Shown piece by piece: positions 34,696-47,228 of a stretch of DNA of 64,000 nucleotides; position 1 is the stretch's first letter; every line of letters starts with the position of its first letter. Origin of the DNA: Lumbricus terrestris (lineage: Eukaryota; Annelida; Clitellata; Crassiclitellata; Lumbricidae); NCBI GenBank assembly GCA_949752735.1, contig OX457039.1:44331452-44395451 (forward strand), read 5' to 3'. The notes under the pieces are model-generated. The model saw nothing but the letters and a program-made list of their open reading frames with translations. It made no database searches and was not told where the DNA came from. The position numbers were made by a program, and so were the translations under genes.

Positions 34696-35912
34696 GCTGT
34701 CTGCTGTTCAAAATAATCTTCTGTCACTGCTATCTCTGGATGATTAATACCGTGAAGATAACTGCAAGCACTTTTTGCGTGTGTGCAACAGAAAGTGTTT
34801 TCTGATTAGGCAGCAACTCAAGTGATTCAAGACTTCACATTCAAAGCCTTCCTATAATAAACAATAAAAAGGATTTAGCACACTTTTGATGATCTGTCCA
34901 TGGTAAACAAACATTGATAATCTGATCTGTAACATTAGAATGATTAGATGATCTCCCTTTGGACAACACACATTGATGATTGATCTGTAATTTCACAAGA
35001 TTATTACAGCTCATAAGGTAAATTTAAGGAAAGGTAAGGTAGCCTACACTTTTTGAATATTCATACATGTATCTGCAATATATCTCTCATGACAGTGGGT
35101 GGAAGGCTTTTTCTCATAACAAAAGTCCATTCATATGACCTAGAAATTCATCTAACTTGTTCAAATCAATGTTCTCATTTAAAATAGAATAATTGGATTG
35201 ATGTTATCATTTGTGTTAGTTAAGTGTTAGTTAAGTGTTGATTAAGTGTTAGTTAAGGCGTCCATTGTTAAGTTCATTCCCTGATTATATTTGTGTTCCT
35301 GAAATTGTTTCAACTGACTGTCATGTGCTTTTGTGCTTTGTACTTCAATGATTACTGGTGACCACTAATCTTTTCAATACCTTTGTTTACTACTATAATT
35401 GTTCATGTGGTGGATTCAGGAAATAAAATTGAATGATTGATTGATTGATTTCTAACACTGAACAAAACATCTAACATATGGAATGAATACTAAATATGAG
35501 GCAGATAATCACCTCACCCTTTGTTATCAGTAACAAAGTAAAGACAATGTGCTCCTGTACTTACAAGGTAATTAAAAGCTGTAGTGCATTCAATGTCAAC
35601 AAGAAATAACAAGCAGAAAATACTCATACATAAATATTTTACACATTTCACTTGTTACAAATTAGAATAAGCATACATTACGATGATTACCAGCATGTAA
35701 TGTACATCTATGTTTGAGACAGTACGAATGCTCTAAAGACACAAGTACCATTTGGAAAGTGACTAAAAGTTATACATATTATATTTCTTTTAGGAACAGG
35801 AGCATCACTGTAACAACAAGACAATTGCAGACACTAACATAGCAACCACTGTATGAGTGTTGGATGATGCATAATTGTCTATCAGATGCAAGGATGCATA
35901 GCGTGGGTATGT
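34696..35912. other. Upstream flank of the protein 4.1 gene
   Basis: No gene seen. It should contain the promoter or non-coding 5' exons of the protein 4.1 gene. A short minisatellite, TTAGTTAAGTG repeated four times with variation, lies at 35215-35258. Confidence 0.45.
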
Positions 35913-35920
35913 TCCTTGTC

Positions 35921-37366
35921 CAGTGTTTAATCTAGTCCCCCTCCTCTGGGGGGGGAATTGAGGTTTCTGGGGGGGAGACAATTGAGCGTCTGAAGGACGC
36001 TCATGATGCGCGTAGCACCGAGACTGGGAAGGGGAGGGTATGGGGAGGGGATGCGCCCCTCCCCATTAGAAACTTTTTGAATTTCCACATTGCAATGGCA
36101 GCATTTTAAGATGTCATCTTAACAAAATAGCTGTACTTTTTCAGTGGCCCATTAGAAACTTTTTGAATTTCAATATTGCAATGGCAGCATATTAAGGCGT
36201 CGTCTTTACAAAATAGCTGTACTTTTTTCAGTGACCCATCAGAAAATTTTTGTATTTCCACATTGCAATGGCAACATTTTAAGGTGTCGTCTTTAAAAAA
36301 TAGTTGTACTTTTTCAGTGACCCATCAGAAACTTTTTGAATTTCCACATTGCAATGGCAGCATTTTAAGGTGTCGTCTTAACAAAATAGCTGTACTTTTT
36401 CAGTGACCCATTAGAAACTTTTTGAATTTCCACATTGCAATGGCAGCATTTTAAGGCATCATCTTAACAAAATAGCTGTACTTTTTCAGTGGCAAATTAG
36501 AAACTTTTTGAATTTCAATATTGATATAGCAGAATTTTAAGGGGTCATCTTAACAAAATAGTTGTACTTTTTCAGTGACCCATTAGAAACTTTTTGAATT
36601 TCCACATTGCAATGGCAGCATTTTAAAGGGTCATCTTAACAAGATAGCTGTACTTTTTCAGTGGCCCATTAGAAACTTTTTTAATTTCAACATTGCAATA
36701 GCAGCATTTTAATGGGTCATCTTTACAAAATAGCTGTACTTTTTCATTGACCCATTAGAAACTTTCTGAATGTTCACATTGCAATGGCAGCATTTTAGGG
36801 TGTCATCTTAAGAAAATAGCTGTTCTCTTGCAGTGACCCATTAGAAATTTTTTGAATTTCAACATTGCAATATTAGGATTTTAACGGGTCATCTTTACAA
36901 AATAGCTGTACTTTTTCAGTGACCCATTAGAAACTTTCTGAATGTTCACATTGCAATGGCAGCATTTTAAGGTGTCATCTTAACAAAATAGCTGTACTTT
37001 TTCAGTGACCCATTTGAAACTTTCTGAATTTCCACATTGCAATGGCTGCATTTTAAGGTGTCATCTTAACAAAATAGCTGTACTTCTTCATTGAGCCATT
37101 AGAAATTTTTTGAATTTCCACATAGCAATGGCTGCATTTTAAGGTGTCATCTTAACATGATAGTATCATATATTATAGTAGTTTATAAGGTCATTATAAT
37201 CATATAACAATAAATAATATCACGCTATATTATAACACTTCATGTAAAACAATGATGAAAACAGTAACTAAAAACCAATATCATTTCGTCAATTTTTCTG
37301 GGGGGGGAAATGCCAATCCTGGGGGGGGAACTTTCCCCCCCCCAGAGACGTCTAGATTAAACACTG
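35921..37366. mobile_element. hAT-like element carrying an 86-bp tandem array
   Basis: CAGTGTTTAATCTAG at the left and CTAGATTAAACACTG at the right are perfect 15-bp inverted repeats. Both flanks carry TTCCTTGTCC; because of a shared base the 8-bp duplication can be read as TTCCTTGT with one extra C on the left. G/C-rich subterminal blocks (35936-36064 and 37300-37350) frame the tandem array. No coding capacity. Confidence 0.88.
36065..37160 (+). repeat. 86-bp tandem array, about 13 units
   Basis: Units start ATTAGAAACTTTTTGAATTT, continue CCACATTGCAATGGCAGCAT and TTTAAGGTGTCATCTTAACA and end CTGTACTTTTTCAGTGACCC. They follow one another every 86 bases with moderate divergence. An open frame over 36176-36406 is a by-product of the array. 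Confidence 0.95.
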
Positions 37367-37826
37367 TTCCTTGTCCACACTCCATTTTCAACTGAGTGTG
37401 CTTTTAGTGTCAGGATGATTGTGTGTAAACCATCAGAGCTACATTACTCACACGACATAGCACAAAAACCTCACAGCAGACAAGGAATGCATGAGTAACT
37501 AAAGCACACCTGCAGCTGCATTTGCTGTCCAATGTTACCTAGAGTAACATTGGACAGCATTGGATAGCCTACTAATACCTCAGAAGGTTCTAGGTCACAC
37601 CAGAAGGCAGCAAGTGTGGCACACTATTGATGAAGCCATGAAGTGTGAGGCACCACGGTCAGCAAATAATCCCCATAAATGCTGAGCACCTAATTTACCA
37701 GCTTTTCATCTCAGCAAGTTAACAGCAACTAAGGTTGAAATTCTTGGTTGGTCATTTGAGATTGCCATTGATCAAACTGTCAAACTGAGTGATGCTTCAA
37801 ATAGTGACTATCAGCTAGGATGTGAG

Positions 37827-38004
37827 CAGGGCTTAAAGTGTGGCTGGACGGGCATGGACGGCGTCCATGCACTTATTTTTAAATATGGACGCCGTCCAGC
37901 CACTTATTGGCAGGCAATGACTGGAAAGGTAAGGGGCGTCCAGGCACTTCTTTTGAAAAGATAAGAGGCGTCCAGGCACTTATTTTCCCACACTTTAAGC
38001 ACTG
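37827..38004 (+). mobile_element. hAT-type MITE, CTTAAAGTGTGG family, copy 3
   Basis: CAGGGCTTAAAGTGTGG and CCACACTTTAAGCACTG are 17-bp inverted repeats with one mismatch. The flanks are a perfect 8-bp duplication GATGTGAG (37819-37826 and 38005-38012). It is the best-preserved of the three copies and includes the near-palindrome GCATGGACGGCGTCCATGC. Confidence 0.95.
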
Positions 38005-38249
38005 GATGTGAGTATAATATTATAGGTTAATAGAAGTAAACTATGATTACCAATAAATTGAATAGAACCAGTATTCACCAATGAACAAGTGAGCACTGTT
38101 ATTTTAAAAATCATTATGTAAGAATGATTTCTTACTGTTGAGATTGCTTAAGACTACTTTTAATAGGTTCTCAAAGCTGTGCTCAGTTTTAATTTAAATA
38201 AGATGCTCTAACCCAGTATACTGACTTTAAGTTGTAAAGTAAAAAAAAG

Positions 38250-38527
38250 TAAAGTAAAGTCCTATCCCGTTCCATGAGGAAAGGCGCTCATCTCCTTTTC
38301 CATGGCCCTGAGCCAGCAATGGACGAATCCCAAGGTCCTGGACATGAGGCCAGTGTATCGCAGGACTTGCTGTTTACTTCCCAGCTTACGCCGGTACCAA
38401 ATTATACTGCTTGGTGACAGAGGCACGTGTGCGTGAACAACTTGCCCAAGGTCGTTACCCGGAGTCGAACCCGCAACCTCCCGCTTCGTAAGCGGACGCG
38501 TTACCGGTCTGCCACCAGGTCGCACAA
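38250..38527 (-). mobile_element. tRNA-derived SINE, second family
   Basis: In minus orientation the head is TGCGACCTGGTGGCAGACCG, with an A-box region, then GAGGTTGCGGGTTCGACTCC, with a good B box. The body contains 'caagttgttcacgcacacgt'. The plus-strand left end is a (GTAAA)n tail, as expected for a minus-oriented retroposon. The body is unlike the SINEs at 6269 and 7101. Confidence 0.75.
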
Positions 38528-38529
38528 GT

Positions 38530-41500
38530 TGTAAAGGATGTGAGGAAATTGAGCCATTAGCAAGAAACAAAGAACTTACATGGGTAACAGAACAAAAATG
38601 AAGTCCAACATACACAATGTTCTACAAGGCTGTAAAATTACCAACACCTGAGTTGCACACCCAACTCAAACAATTTTGCTTTAGGTACCCTATAAATCAT
38701 AAAGGCTAGTGGCGAAATCTTTACCACACAACAGTCTTAACTCAAATACTCAGATAATTAAGAAGTGAATACGTTAAGCAAACAACCTGAGACTGAGTAA
38801 CTACACCAACATAATGAGTGGTCAGGTAGGCACAGGTATCTTACAGGTAAGCGGCCAAGACGCAGACTGCCTGAAGTGAGGTATGTAGAGGCAACAGCTA
38901 AAGAGTGCTCTTTCGTGAGGACTTTGAGTACTCTTGAGAGCACTGTAGCCATCTCTTACAACATTTGCTCCCATTAAGTTATATTTCATGGCTGTTTGTC
39001 ATCCTGAATGTTCAACCTATCTTCTGTCCTGTAGAGCTCTTCTCCCAGTCCCAGCCCACTCACAGAGTGACACTCACTCACCGGTACATGCACAGAAACA
39101 CTCAGATATACACCCAAATGCATGCATACTTCAAGCCAAATGCTGCAAGAGTCCACACAAAAACAAATATCATAGAAGTGAGATATGTATGCTGAAGATT
39201 ACAGCTGAAGATATGGTTGTCCCAAAGAATTCATAGAATGATTGCAATAGGTCTACATTCACTTGTAAAGTTTGTAAATGATAACTGTATAATTCACAAC
39301 ATAGGTTGTAAACTTGCACAAAAATTCAGTGTTAACATTGGATTTTTACTATGCTGAATGAAAATAAAGACTATGATATACCTGGTATGTAAATTGTAAA
39401 ATATAAAGGAAGGTATTTTAACTATTAAAGGAAAGTTAAAGATAATTATGATGAATAGTCAGGTAGATACAGGTATATTACAGATCAATGCACTGTAATC
39501 TGTCATGTGGGGTGAGGGGTTAGAAAATGGGCTCATGCATCCTTCTGTGAATTCACTGATTAAATTTGTTGGGTTGGTGAAAAATCTTGACAATGTACAA
39601 TATTGTACATACAAAAGTTTTTGAATAATGTTACAAGTGTTTATCAGCTACCAGATTCATTTTAAAGTTCTGCTTTCTGTAAAGTAAATAAACTAAGCAG
39701 TTAAGTAGCCAATTGCAAATATAAAAATACCTTGTTACCCTGCACCTCGAAATTCTCTACTTCGGCAATTTGGCAAAGCCCCTTCCTTCAAAGTTGCTCA
39801 TTTTATTGAACATCATAATTATACAAGCCAGAATAACACTCATGGAAATACAGTTACCTACAACACCTTCCAAGCCTTATAACATACATAGGTCTGAAAG
39901 AGAAAGTGATTTGAAAATTTAATAGTTTGGCTCACTTTCTAGCTCTTCTGTACTCTCCCACCATCTCACCCTCAAAAATTGGAAATGACTTCCCTCCAAT
40001 GGAAGAAACTCATGTCAGAATTGAAGCAATTATCTGACTCATCAACTACAGTAGGGCCTATACCCATTTCCATAGCTGCAAATATCTTTCATTCAAAACT
40101 GAAAATACTTCTGACACCTGAGCACTCCTCATTCTTATACAAATTCTTTCTCTTCCGAAAATTCAATCCAAATTCATATTTGAATGAATAATATCAAATT
40201 TGAATATTCGTTAAAAAATCGATAGTAAAAGCCTGAAACTGAGTTGAATAATTTTTCTACGAATGTCTAGCACCAGTGTCAAAATCAAATAAATTTTAGC
40301 GTAAATTTTTTTAAATTGTACGTTTTCAGTATTCATATTCTCGTATTCTTTCTACAACCAGATGGTGAAGTATTCTTATTCCATCAATTACTGAAACACT
40401 GGTACTTAGTTTATTCTGTAATTTGAAATTCTATAATATCTATTTTTAAAATATTTCGTGTATTTATCAGCTTAGAGGTAAACATATAAATAATAGATCA
40501 ACTTTTCAAGGCAAAACATTGTTGAGGTATAACATAAATAAGAAATAAAATGATAATGTGGCAAGTTTGTATTCAAAAGTTTCTAAGCGTTTGCATTCAG
40601 TCGAACAGCAGTAATAAACATCAATTGGTCAAATTCAACAAAAACAATAACTGTAAAAGAGTGAGGCCTAAGAAGTTATTAAAGAGGTCAAATCACCACA
40701 ATAATATACTACTTGTAAGTACAAGTAGGGCCTTTCCCTCAATATTTCTGGACCGAATTAACAGTCTACGTCCAGTTCAGCAATTTTTAACTATTGATTA
40801 AGCTGAATTTAAGGAGTATTCTGAATGATAGACCTCATAATTATGAAACATTTGTTAAAATGCTTTTTATCTATCAATTATACACAATAAATCTGTGTCA
40901 AGAAGCATAAACTCTGATCTTACTGTCAACAATGAGCACAATTAAAATATGATAATTAATTCCTTTTATGCAAAGTTTATAGGCAGCAAAACAACTTTTG
41001 AGAGCAGAGATTAGTTTGCTAAGTACAGTTTAGTAAGTACAGTTTAGTAAATATACAATTCTATGACTATCAGATTTAACAGATCACATAATGCAAACAT
41101 GTATTTTCAATCTTATGAACAATATTAATATATTATTATAAGGCCTATAGAATGCATTGTATAGGCCCTACATTGCCTATACAGTCACTTTGGATAAACC
41201 ATACTAAAAAGCATGTACATGTTTCAATGTTTGACTATAACAATCTCAGATCCATGAGCAGGGGAAATAGCCATGAAAACGTTTTCGGGCTCCAGAGGTT
41301 TTGGATAGAAAATTTAAAATTTTAGCTATAAAAAAATGTGGAAATATTTCGGGGTTTGAACCCATAAACTTCTCCACAAATACTTCCATATCTATGAATC
41401 CATGGAGACTATAGACGACTAGCAAAGGAGGCTACAACAGCAAGCAATGAATCAACGAATCAATTAATTTGATTGAAGCCATCAATTGTAAAGTTAGTTG

Positions 41501-42540
41501 TTAGTACATAGCAGGGCTAACAAAATAATTTTCCATGTTTTGCAAAAAAGGGGACCCCCGACAGAGAAAATGCGTAGGGCCATATGATAGATAGAGGACT
41601 AATTAAGAGTTTAGCCACACCTGAACGGTATAATACGAGACGACAACTTATAGGCATGCATATAGAAGGAAATGGCAAATTCTTCTGCTTCAGGCTGACA
41701 ATTAACCGTCTGGTCCGAAGAAAACGAGTGAAAGTAAAAGATTTCAGACATCCAATATTCATCAATTTGTGGGGAAAACAAAACGGGTAAACTAGCCTAT
41801 GAGACATGTTTAAACTGGAATAAATTTTCCGTGGGAAGCAAGTGCATGAAATTATTGTTGTCAGATGAAGTTTTGAACTACTATGAGCTTCGCAGGTCTA
41901 TTATAGGCCTACAGATGTTTTGTCACTCAATAAGTCCATCTAATACCTGCCGTTTTTAAACATTGCTCCTGCTTGTACCCAAACTGGAGACTACACCGAT
42001 AATTTAAATGCTCTTCGAAAAGCCAGGTGTGCAAGATAAGAGGTAGGCCTTCATCAATAATAGTAGCACAGGCCTACTAACAGCAAGCTTTAAATTTCTA
42101 TTCCACGATTTACCAAAAATTCATACCTGGTCTTCAGCGAAGAGCGCATAAAATATACAGTGTGAACCTTTAAAACCAGATTATAGAAATATTCTTTATA
42201 TCTTATATCCCTAAAATAATCCAGCTCTGCTCATTTTGTTATAGGGCCTACACTCCAAGCGGTTCAATGTTCAAGTAGAAGACTGCTTAAAGACGCCGAC
42301 GCGAAATCCTCAGCAAGGACACGTTTTCTTAGCATTCATTCATGTCGTGTCGGAGTCTCTTCTAAATATTCTTGTGGGCACATAACTTGTAAATACTAAC
42401 TATCATAGTAAACTGAATTGCTGTTTAAAATTTATTTGGTAGCCAATCGAAACGCAGGTACTCTTTAAGTTCTGTACTAAAAAGATTAACTTTTCCAAAC
42501 CCACAAAAGGGCCGATTTGTGATTTCAAAGTGTAAATAAT
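38530..42540. other. Intergenic, no gene seen
   Basis: AT-rich sequence with only short chance frames. A weak LINE-like end (FHSKLKILL frame) lies at 40080-40115. A repeat start CAGGGCTAACAAAATAATTT at 41512 could not be paired with a right end. Confidence 0.5.
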
Positions 42541-42543
42541 TGC

Positions 42544-42742
42544 CAGGGCTGTTTTAAAGGAATTTTTAGAACTGCACAACTCCTTCTTTCCTTTCTCATC
42601 CATCCTCCATGGTAAATTACTTCCAATCGGAGGACAATGACCTTTTTTGCTAGTTTTAACTGTACAGAAGTGCTTCTACAACTGCACAAATCCATTTAGA
42701 ACTGCACATTTTGTGCACAACTGCGCGTTAAAAAAAGCCCTG
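42544..42742. mobile_element. Small hAT-like MITE (CAGGGCT)
   Basis: It starts CAGGGCTGTTTTAAAGG and ends TTAAAAAAAGCCCTG (imperfect inverted repeats), flanked by a perfect 8-bp duplication ATAATTGC (42536-42543 and 42743-42750). The interior repeats 'agaactgcacaa' three to four times. Confidence 0.88.
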
Positions 42743-42750
42743 ATAATTGC

Positions 42751-45700
42751 CATACTTTAAATAAAAGAGATCAAATGTTTATCTAATTTCTTACCTGCAC
42801 TTTGCAGCAATGTTTTCCAAAACTACACTGCACCTGTGACGGAAGCACAGCTAAGCAGCAATTATTGGTGTTTAGTGAGACAAAAGTCTAAAATTTTCAG
42901 CTTATGGTGTCCTGATACATCTGTATCAATCGATAGTCATTTATAAGCAAGACTTTATTCGCAAACTACAATCCATTGGACAGAACCAGTTGAGATCGTT
43001 GAGGGTTCTCTGATGCTCAGAGATTCTACAGCAGTCAAACTTATAGGCCTACAACATTTTAGATTTGTGTGCTTAAGAAATACACAAAATTGTTGCATTT
43101 CACATTCCAACCCGACAATTCCAGACTTACACCCAGTACACTGTCTACATTGTAGAGTTTGCACCTCTGAACAACGCTGATCTGTATTACAAATGTTCAT
43201 GCTAGATTAGTTTGTAGCCTTGCACATTGATTGAACAAAATACCTAAACAATAATATTCTGACCTGACATTGCTCGGCCTGCAGTCAGTTAGCAGGATAT
43301 TTAGACACCTCATATCTGTAGTTAATGGATCCAATAAATAATTGCTGTCAAATAACAATTATTCTATTATGAATTATTCTATCAGTATCATGGACATAAG
43401 TGGCGAGGAACAGAGTGGAATGGAGAAACTGCATTGCCCGATGTGCAGAGCTGCACGGGAAGGACTAAGGTCTAAGGTAATCATGGACATCCCTAAAGAA
43501 ATTCCCATAGAATGAGCACTTCCAAGAATATACACTGTTACTTAAATGCATAGCCCACAGAGTATAGTTTGGAACAATGACAGTGGGTAATGTATAAAAT
43601 TATGTACTGTCATTGTCCGACTGCCTTGATCTCCAAACTTTTAAAACATCACTTGAAAGTGAATTGTGGAGGTACCAGCTTATGTACGAGCACTGCATAG
43701 CGTAATCAGAAGGGTGGTCCATAAGAGTAGTCCAAATTCAAAGAAAGTCCCTGAGTCTGGTTAGGAGGGACGGATCACTGTGATGGACAGAGGCTGCGGA
43801 AGGAGATGGAGAGTGATTAGCAATGATGGTGGAGGAATGGAAAATGAGCTCAATTCTTTCTATCACATCATTCCAAAGGCATGGTGTTGTGCTGGATATG
43901 GCTCGGTAAAGATTGGAGAACTTGAAAATTTAAGATGAGTAAATGCTGCGACCGATGGTTGAGAAATAGTGAGGCAGGCAAATGATCAGGTAGAGCGGGT
44001 TGGCTGTATGGTGAAGAGCTCACGAAAATATCTGGGCTAAAAATAATATAAGAATTAAGAACTTATAGGTTAAGGAGAGAACTTTGAAGTGGAATCGCTC
44101 TGGGAATTTTAACCAATGAAGTGATTTAAGGCTGGGAGTGATGTGATGATGTTCTGGTAATGGCTTTGGCTAATGCATTTTTTAATTTTGGATGAATATC
44201 AGACGGATGAGTTGTGTGGATTTAAGTTTGAGGAAAAGGGATCAGAGTTGCGATAGTCAAGCAGACTCAAGCTCTGAGTGGACGATGCAGGTAGCGATAG
44301 TGGAAGCAGTTTTGAAGTCATGCATTGGTCGGATGCAAGAGAGGTCACGAATATATATACTGCTTGAAGACCATTGTGAAGATATGCATATTATACAAGC
44401 ATAGGCGATACCCAGGGGAGGAGACAAATTCGGCCCAGCCCAGCCCCATTGAGAACTTTGCACAGGGCATGCCCACCCCCCACCCCCTCCCCATCAGGTT
44501 CCTACATGCTTTCAATCAATGCAGCAGGAAAAGGTGACAGAGAAAAATGAGCACATGTTCCAATGTTTGAATAAGTTTTCAAAAAAGGTCATCAGCTATT
44601 CTGGTAGTAAAAATGGAATATTTTTCATGACCATTCTGACGAAATGACTAAAAAAAGGTCATCAGGTTTTTCGGGCAAAGACCAAAGAAATTTTTTCTGA
44701 CCCAGACCAAAATTTTTCTTCTCTTCTCCCTTCGTGACAACTCTTATGTGCAGAGCTTCAGGAAGGCATTGAACCCATGCATGCAACCAACCTATGCACA
44801 CAAGCACACTTCACTTGCACTTATTAATTGGCTCTAAATGTTGTAACAGCAAAGATGGACCCTACATATTAAACCTTCATGCCTGCTAGCCTCAAAGTTT
44901 TACAACCGATCCCAAACACTTCATGTTTTATTCTACAACTTTAACTAGTATCAAGCAAGCTAGGGTAACTGTAAGGACAGTGGTATGGTTTGCACTCCAG
45001 AATTTTAAAACAGTAACATCCCACAATCTACTACCTGACAACAAAAGGCCAAATTACTGACTGTCTGCCAGTGACAGTGACTGTGCTCTGTAACAACCAT
45101 TCATGAGCACATTGACATTCTTTCAAGAATGTGGTCACTTGCAGATTGTGCTTATTACCTAAGCGTAAAAGATTGCACAATTTTGTCTTGATTCGTAACA
45201 GAAACTTGCAACTAATCCCTTCACATAATATTAAATTTTCTACCCATCAAAAGCTGGACTTCGAGTACAGCATTTCAACATTTACAGTGAACATACAATT
45301 GACATTATGAACACACGGACAACTCTGAAACACTTTTATTTCAAGCCTAGCTGAAAACTTCATGAGATTTTATTTGAAATAATTTCATAAGGCCTAACAC
45401 ATACAACTTACAGCTTATAAATTCTGATTGTCTCGCATTATTTATTCCCATCAAAACCATTCAGCATTAAATTCAACATAGTTTGGTAAAGAATCCTAAA
45501 TACAACTAATCTGCATAATATAAAAACCTATCTCTATATGACTATAATTATATTGTGCCAACCATCAAACTGTTATTCTTGATGTAGCAGCCTTTTTCAA
45601 TGTAGCAAATACACCATTCTGTCTTAGAATTACAGATTTAGTGCACTTTCATGACAGCTTGAAATATAAGTCAAGTTATCTCTGATATATAACTCATAAA

Positions 45701-47228
45701 AACAGGAGAAAACAATTTTAGCAGTGAACACCATCAATCACAATATGAAACTTAACTAACCAAGTAACAACCTCTAATAACTCCAGTCTTATTCTACCTT
45801 AAGTACAGGTATTCAGATGCATAAAATCACAATCCAGACTATCATAGTATCATACTGTTAAGTATGAACATGAACAAAACATTTCTCATCTGCTGCTGCA
45901 ACAAAGGCTTGTGCTTACGTTTTTTAAATCCTAATTTACACCCAAAAGTATTTTAAATGATTTGCTTAAACACTTGTAAAATTGACAGTGGTGTATTTGT
46001 GACTCAGTTGATGCAAAATAGATTATGTACCCTAATTTAAACAAACTCATATGATATCACATGATATGAAGTCAATTAAAATGCACCACGGCAATGAACA
46101 ACAAGAGTAAACTTCTATGCCTCCTCATCTACACAGTCACATAAAAACTCTACAAACATGCGCAAAAGCACTTTTCACCTTTATCATCCTTGTTTTGTAA
46201 ACTTACAATAAAAATGGGAACATTAACTAACAACTTGGGCACTGGTAAATGAATGCAAAGTCTAGGAAGCTAAGAATAATTGTATTTAGTTTAAAGTTTT
46301 AGCCCAAAGAGCAAATCTTTGCATTTCAAAACGATAGCTTACAGCAATAAATCTGAATGCACAAAAATGGCATCACTATCTAATGAGACTTGGACAAATA
46401 TTCTATTAAGCTTATACATCTGATCACTCAAATACTATCATAACATAAATTGCACAGTAAATTGAACAATGTGACAACATGATCCATTCAGCCAGCATCA
46501 TCAGATTTTCACAAGTAAGTACACCTGTAGAAACACAAGGCAGCATGATCGCAGTTAACTCAGCTAACAGACTTACAAAATTCATAACTATACTTGATAT
46601 GTCAACACAGAAATATTTCAATCAAGCCGCATGCAATACAATTATAAACAACAACACTGCAACATCAGGCACATTTGCTATAGAGGCACATGTCAGAAAC
46701 ATTCTTCACCATCTTACATCTAACACATAATTAGCTACAATTATTGAAAGTTGTGCAAGTTGAACACAGATTTTCCAAGATCAGAAAACAATGGTTGAAG
46801 GTTGAATGTCAAATCTAAGTTGACCAAGATCCAGCTAATAATTTAACTTTAAAATATAAAAAATGCATTCAGAAACATTTATGTGATTATATGCACATAT
46901 GAACACTTCAAGACAACAACTTTAGTAATATCGAAATAGATCAGTACAAAAAAGGCCACAAAATTTTCCGTGAGAAATTACCATAAAATTTTTTAAAAAT
47001 ATGCTCGAGACTAACAAATCACTAAATCAATAAGCCAGTAATTCGTAATAAATTGAAGCTAAAAAAGACTCAACACAAAACAAAATCAAAAAATTCCAAC
47101 AAGAAAAATACACATGGGGATCATTGAAAACAGATTTTAAAAAGCAGTAATTCAAGCTATGAGCACAGAATCAAAAGGCAAAACAGATGAAAAGATATGG
47201 CTGTCGAACTTGCCATTGTCCATGATGA
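42751..47228. other. Intergenic and probable 3' UTR of the FRS2-like gene
   Basis: Positions 43676-44340 look like decayed retroelement 3' sequence; 44400-44725 is a G/C-run and T-tract stretch resembling the interior of the element at 30037. From about 44830 to 47228 it is AT-rich, repeat-poor and non-coding. Part of it is probably the 3' UTR of the minus-strand FRS2-like gene, whose poly(A) site I could not fix. Confidence 0.45.
43676..43800 (+). repeat. Dispersed repeat, 'gtccgagtccggttgccag' family, copy 2
   Basis: 'ccagcttatgtacgagcact', 'ccataagagtagtccaaatt' and 'gtccctgagtctggttagga' parallel 26290 and 49828 in order and orientation, diverged. Confidence 0.4.

Noticed and set aside
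36176..36406. 76-codon frame with repeated NSCTFF phrases
   Set aside because: The 86-bp tandem array read in one frame; the unit length is not a multiple of three and the frame soon closes.
36065..37160. CRISPR-like array
   Set aside because: Units are contiguous 86-bp tandem repeats without unique spacers, in a transposon of an animal genome.
41512..42742. A 1.2-kb hAT element from CAGGGCTAAC to AAGCCCTG
   Set aside because: The flanks do not form an 8-bp duplication; the right end belongs to the small element that starts at 42544.
44395..44820. hAT-like element beginning CATAGGCGATACCCAGG
   Set aside because: The interior resembles the 30037 family but no matching right end or target duplication could be fixed.
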